Part shown: one piece after another, positions 9,004 to 10,327 of the stretch
How the letters are laid out: every line of letters starts with the position of its first letter
Numbering within the stretch: the first letter of the stretch is position 1
Source of the DNA: Paraglomus occultum
Taxonomy: Eukaryota; Glomeromycota; Glomeromycetes; Paraglomerales; Paraglomeraceae
Direction of reading: 5' to 3'
Assembly: GCA_910592205.1 (NCBI GenBank)
Contig: CAJVPJ010001352.1
Location: forward strand, 1-10,327
DNA: 10,327 nt
Notes under the pieces: model-generated
Told to the model about the DNA's origin: nothing
The model's input: only the letters and a program-made list of their open reading frames with translations
Database searches by the model: none
Translations under genes and position numbers: made by a program

Positions 9004-9066
9004 ATTCACGATTCGTGATTCGTGATTCGTGATTCGTGATTCGTGATTCGTGATTCGTGATTCACT
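9004..9066 (+). repeat. 7-base microsatellite (ATTCGTG)n
   Basis: Seven perfect copies of ATTCGTG run from 9011 to 9059. They are flanked by a variant ATTCACG (9004-9010) and a broken last unit ATTCACT (9060-9066). The first junction forms a small inverted repeat, CACGA-T-TCGTG. Copy number is likely to vary between strains. Confidence 0.95.
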
Positions 9067-9375
9067 ACTCGAGTGCGTGCTGCTCGAACTTCGTTCTCGC
9101 TCAAGAGTCGCCGTTTATTTAAAAAAATTTCCCTTCGTCACATGATAATACTTCTCATTCCTTATTACAAATTATAAAAAAAGTATGTATCGATGTAAGA
9201 TTATACTTGAAGGGGAACGTTCCCTTCCCAAATACAGATTTTGATAAATGTTAACCATCCTTAATGTTAGTATCCTTTATTTTACTAGTGTCCGATGACT
9301 ATTTCTTATTATTGTCACTCGCTCTTTTTTCACCTTAACGCATCGATGGGTTTCGCTGTTGCCAAGATTTTTTTT

Positions 9376-9450
9376 TTGTGGCGCTGTCCATTTTCTTGTT
9401 TTCCTAATTTAAAATGAAGCATCCCCAAAAAGTTAGTCACTATCATGGCC
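9376..9450 (+). repeat. C-rich dispersed repeat, copy 1
   Basis: The segment starts TGTGGCGCTGT after a T-run and ends with AGCATCCCCAAAAAGTTAG and TCATGG. The same order of landmarks is found at 9830-9915 and, more weakly, at 9660-9716. No product is apparent. Confidence 0.5.
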
Positions 9451-9659
9451 TTTGAAAACGAACTGAATGCGGAATTAATATTAACCTTATTCACTCAAAA
9501 AGAACGACAGTCTAATGTTAATGTCGATGATAGAGTCCCCTCTTAAAGCAATAATTCGTCTATACAATACAAAAATACAATCTTTTTAGTTGTTCATATT
9601 GGCTTTGCTCTTTCTTTTTCATATCCTTTTTAAAAAAACTGACATTCCCGCTCGCTGCT

Positions 9660-9716
9660 TTTTTTGTGGCTGAAATTCTGTGCAAAAATTCACCCTCAAA
9701 AATTTACCATATTTTC
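9660..9716 (+). repeat. C-rich dispersed repeat, weak copy
   Basis: A T-run is followed by TGTGGCTGAAATTCTGTG and then CACCCTCAAAAATTTACCAT. These correspond to TGTGGCGTTGTGAAATTTCTG and CCCCCCAAAAATTAGCCGCA in the 9830-9915 copy. It is shorter and more diverged than the other two, so the assignment is tentative. Confidence 0.35.
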
Positions 9717-9829
9717 TGCGCAGGCAGATCTATGGTTTTGATATTAGTAATCAACTTAATGCCCCGGGGCGTAATTCTTTTATGTAACTTGAATCGTATA
9801 CAGAAAAAATTGTATGATTAATAATCTTG

Positions 9830-9915
9830 TTGTGGCGTTGTGAAATTTCTGACCCCCCTTCTTGTTACACTAATTCGGAAACAGGCGTCCCCCCAAAAAT
9901 TAGCCGCATTTATGG
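9830..9915 (+). repeat. C-rich dispersed repeat, copy 3
   Basis: TGTGGCGTTGTG opens the segment, CTTGTT and CTAATT occur in the middle, and GGCGTCCCCCCAAAAATTAG followed by TTATGG closes it. These align in order with copy 1 (9376-9450). Confidence 0.5.
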
Positions 9916-10285
9916 ATCTACATGCTTTAACCTAACCTTACTTGTATTAGTAACAGTAAAAATCTTTTCCCGTCCGCTACTACTGTTTTCTCGCAAAAAA
10001 TCAACAAATCTTGCATTGTATCAACGATCAAATAATTTAATTGTCCGGAGCAAAGCGAAGGACTATTACTGTCTACGCACTATGAAAAATTTCGATCACA
10101 TGAATTTCTCTGTCCGGCACATGATCTCGACCCATGATTGTGATTGACGATGAAGGCGTTATTGTTATCTCATAAAATTGGCTACTTTGAATTTTCGCTC
10201 CGGACTCATAACGGTTCGTTTCCTAGTATTTAAAACACTGTCAATCAATTTCCATAAATGATCGCCAAAACAATATAAATTTTCT

Positions 10286-10293
10286 TATAAATA
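10286..10293 (+). promoter_or_regulatory. TATA box of a possible gene beyond the right edge
   Basis: TATAAATA, followed by G, is an excellent TATA box. About 15-25 bases later comes GGTCAGTCATCATTTTTAACGA, in the interval where transcription would start; its TCAGTC and TCATC resemble initiator elements. No coding start is seen before the window ends, so the gene is inferred only. Confidence 0.4.
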
Positions 10294-10327
10294 GCGATCC
10301 GGTCAGTCATCATTTTTAACGAATCTG

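Larger units (their letters stand above)
9067..10285. other. Noncoding region with degenerate repeats
   Basis: No gene is supported. An open frame at 9827-10147 overlaps one of the repeat copies below and shows no recognisable domain. A 12-base perfect palindrome GGGAACGTTCCC lies at 9213-9224 within a longer imperfect one. The nonamer GTCCGGAGC (10043-10051) recurs inverted at 10197-10205. The remainder is AT-rich with poly-T tracts. Confidence 0.5.

Noticed and set aside
8976-9066. CRISPR-like array
   Set aside because: The units are contiguous 7- or 14-base repeats with no spacers, in a fungal nuclear context.
9827-10147. 106-codon plus-strand open frame
   Set aside because: It starts inside a C-rich repeat copy, has no recognisable motif, and its composition is like noncoding DNA.

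Overview
The window looks like nuclear DNA of an arbuscular mycorrhizal fungus, most likely Rhizophagus or a close relative (Glomeromycotina). The reasons are very AT-rich intergenic DNA, short GT-AG introns of about 70-130 bases with fungal branch sites (CTAAT, CTGAC), and a kinase fused to TPR and Sel1 repeats, an architecture strongly expanded in that lineage. The taxonomic call rests on architecture and base composition, not on a database match.

Layout. Positions 1-420 are a GC-richer block with splice-like signals, probably the broken tail of a gene or dispersed element. Positions 421-1337 show no gene. Positions 1405-3345 (minus strand) hold a three-exon class 3 lipase with an N-terminal membrane region. 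It probably also has a 5' UTR intron (3377-3506) and a TATA box (3556-3561). A gene-free interval of about 1.8 kb (3562-5384) separates it from a head-to-head, four-exon gene at 5385-8199 (plus strand). That gene encodes a protein kinase followed by twelve nearly identical 34-residue TPR units and two to three Sel1 repeats, 863 residues in my model. From 8200 to the end there is no convincing gene. This stretch holds an old direct duplication (8455-8650 and 8800-8973), short tandem repeats (8976-9066), three diverged copies of a C-rich motif (9376-9915), and at the right edge a TATA box that may belong to a gene starting beyond the window.

The two genes share an upstream region, but nothing in the sequence shows that they work together. 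The lipase would release fatty acids from membrane-associated or stored lipid. The kinase is a likely signalling protein whose solenoid tail would bind partners. The most notable feature is the homogenised 102-base TPR array, with clean in-phase joins to the kinase at one end and to the Sel1 repeats at the other.
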